From an uncultured Oscillospiraceae bacterium (lineage in GTDB: Bacteria; Bacillota; Clostridia; Oscillospirales; Oscillospiraceae), in assembly GCA_947626085.1 (NCBI GenBank), contig CANQQU010000012.1:1-40150 (forward strand): a stretch of 40,150 nucleotides of DNA, given 5' to 3'. Every line of letters starts with the position of its first letter. Position 1 is the stretch's first letter. Made by a program: the position numbers and the translations under genes. Shown here one piece after another: positions 39,811-40,150 of this stretch. Below the pieces are notes generated by a model, which made no database searches, was not told where the DNA came from, and saw only the letters and a program-made list of their open reading frames with translations.

Positions 39811-40150
39811 ATGTCCAGCACACTCGCAAAAAAGGAGACCGTAGAGCGCAAGTGGTACGTCCTCGACGCCGCCGGGAAGCCCCTGGGCCGCACCGCCGTC
39901 GTTGCCGCCAAGCTGCTGCGGGGCAAACACAAGGTGGATTTCACCCCCAACGTGGACTGCGGTGACTACGTCATCATCATCAACACCGACAAGGCCGTTC
40001 TCACCGGCCGCAAGAGCGAGCAGAAGCTCTACCGCCGGGTGTCCGGTTGGATCGGCGGCATGAAGGAGACCAAGGCCCGCACCATGATGGAGACCCGTTC
40101 CGACCACGCCATGGAGCTGGCTGTCAAGGGGATGCTCCCCAAGAACACCC
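39811..40150 (+). CDS. rplM: Large ribosomal subunit protein uL13 (cut by window edge)
   Basis: A structural protein of the 50S subunit. The 113 residues inside the window show the family core: [27 protein letters not shown] (about 15-41), [14 protein letters not shown] (about 44-57), LTGRK, and [10 protein letters not shown] at the window edge. Full-length L13 is about 143-150 residues, so about 30 are missing. ATG 39811 follows GGAGG with 7-nt spacing. rpsI usually follows. Confidence 0.5.
   Translation, partial: MSSTLAKKETVERKWYVLDAAGKPLGRTAVVAAKLLRGKHKVDFTPNVDCGDYVIIINTDKAVLTGRKSEQKLYRRVSGWIGGMKETKARTMMETRSDHAMELAVKGMLPKNT

Noticed and set aside
1-40150. CRISPR array, tRNA or rRNA genes, prophage or transposase
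   Set aside because: No spaced direct-repeat array, no cloverleaf or rRNA signature and no integrase or transposase product was seen on either strand by reading.

Overview
The window is high-GC Gram-positive chromosomal DNA. Gene content, strong GGAGG ribosome sites, frequent GTG/TTG starts, a sortase-type surface protein and a clostridial-style purine operon all point to a gut Clostridia member, most likely the Oscillospiraceae (relatives of Oscillibacter, Flavonifractor or Lawsonibacter). That placement is inferred from gene style and not from a marker comparison. I see no rRNA, tRNA, phage, insertion sequence or CRISPR array. Coding density is high and most genes lie in short, tightly coupled operons.

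Layout. 1-2168: a copper P-type ATPase (cut by the left edge) divergent from an HxlR-type regulator. 2164-5097: a two-component system with a membrane-anchored accessory protein, preceded by two tandem 11-bp repeats. 5147-7649: a divergent alanine-racemase-like PLP enzyme and a ThrE-type amino-acid exporter. 7653-10147: a GNAT acetyltransferase and queA on the minus strand, divergent from dapA. 10191-13330 (minus): a three-gene cell-surface cassette of VTC/polyphosphate-polymerase domain, DUF4956 membrane protein and Cthe_2159-type carbohydrate-binding protein. 13451-15348 (minus): a second two-component system. 15464-19312 (minus): a 1282-residue Cys/His-rich, sortase-anchored surface protein whose promoter holds a G8 tract. 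19622-22960: a 76-residue small protein, then a zinc/manganese-type ABC importer translationally coupled to trmO. 22983-34627 (minus): a purine operon, purE-purF-purM-purN-purO-purH(AICAR transformylase only)-purD-purL plus a kinase-like gene, read from a promoter with a terminator-controlled leader that looks like a ZTP riboswitch. 34707-38773 (minus): an M23 peptidase, a tRNA-dihydrouridine synthase, a small membrane protein, and an ECF sigma factor with a 401-residue partner of unknown function. 38865-40150: a ttcA-family gene divergent from rplM (cut by the right edge).

How the parts fit. The purine operon covers most of the route to IMP but in an unusual form. Its PurF-like protein lacks the N-terminal catalytic Cys, and the last two steps use a separate transformylase and an archaeal-type PurO cyclohydrolase in place of bifunctional PurH. 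purC, purB and purK are not in the window. Metals are a second theme: copper export, a Zn/Mn-type importer with a His/Cys-rich ATPase N-terminus, and next to it a giant surface protein full of CxxC and His motifs under a possibly phase-variable promoter.

Best candidates for undescribed biology are the surface protein with its homopolymer-tract promoter, the nucleophile-less PurF, the ECF sigma factor with its CxCC-containing partner, and the alanine-racemase paralogue with an altered substrate loop. [Form note: the original answer gave no feature confidences; the uniform 0.5 is a placeholder required by the schema, not an assessment.]
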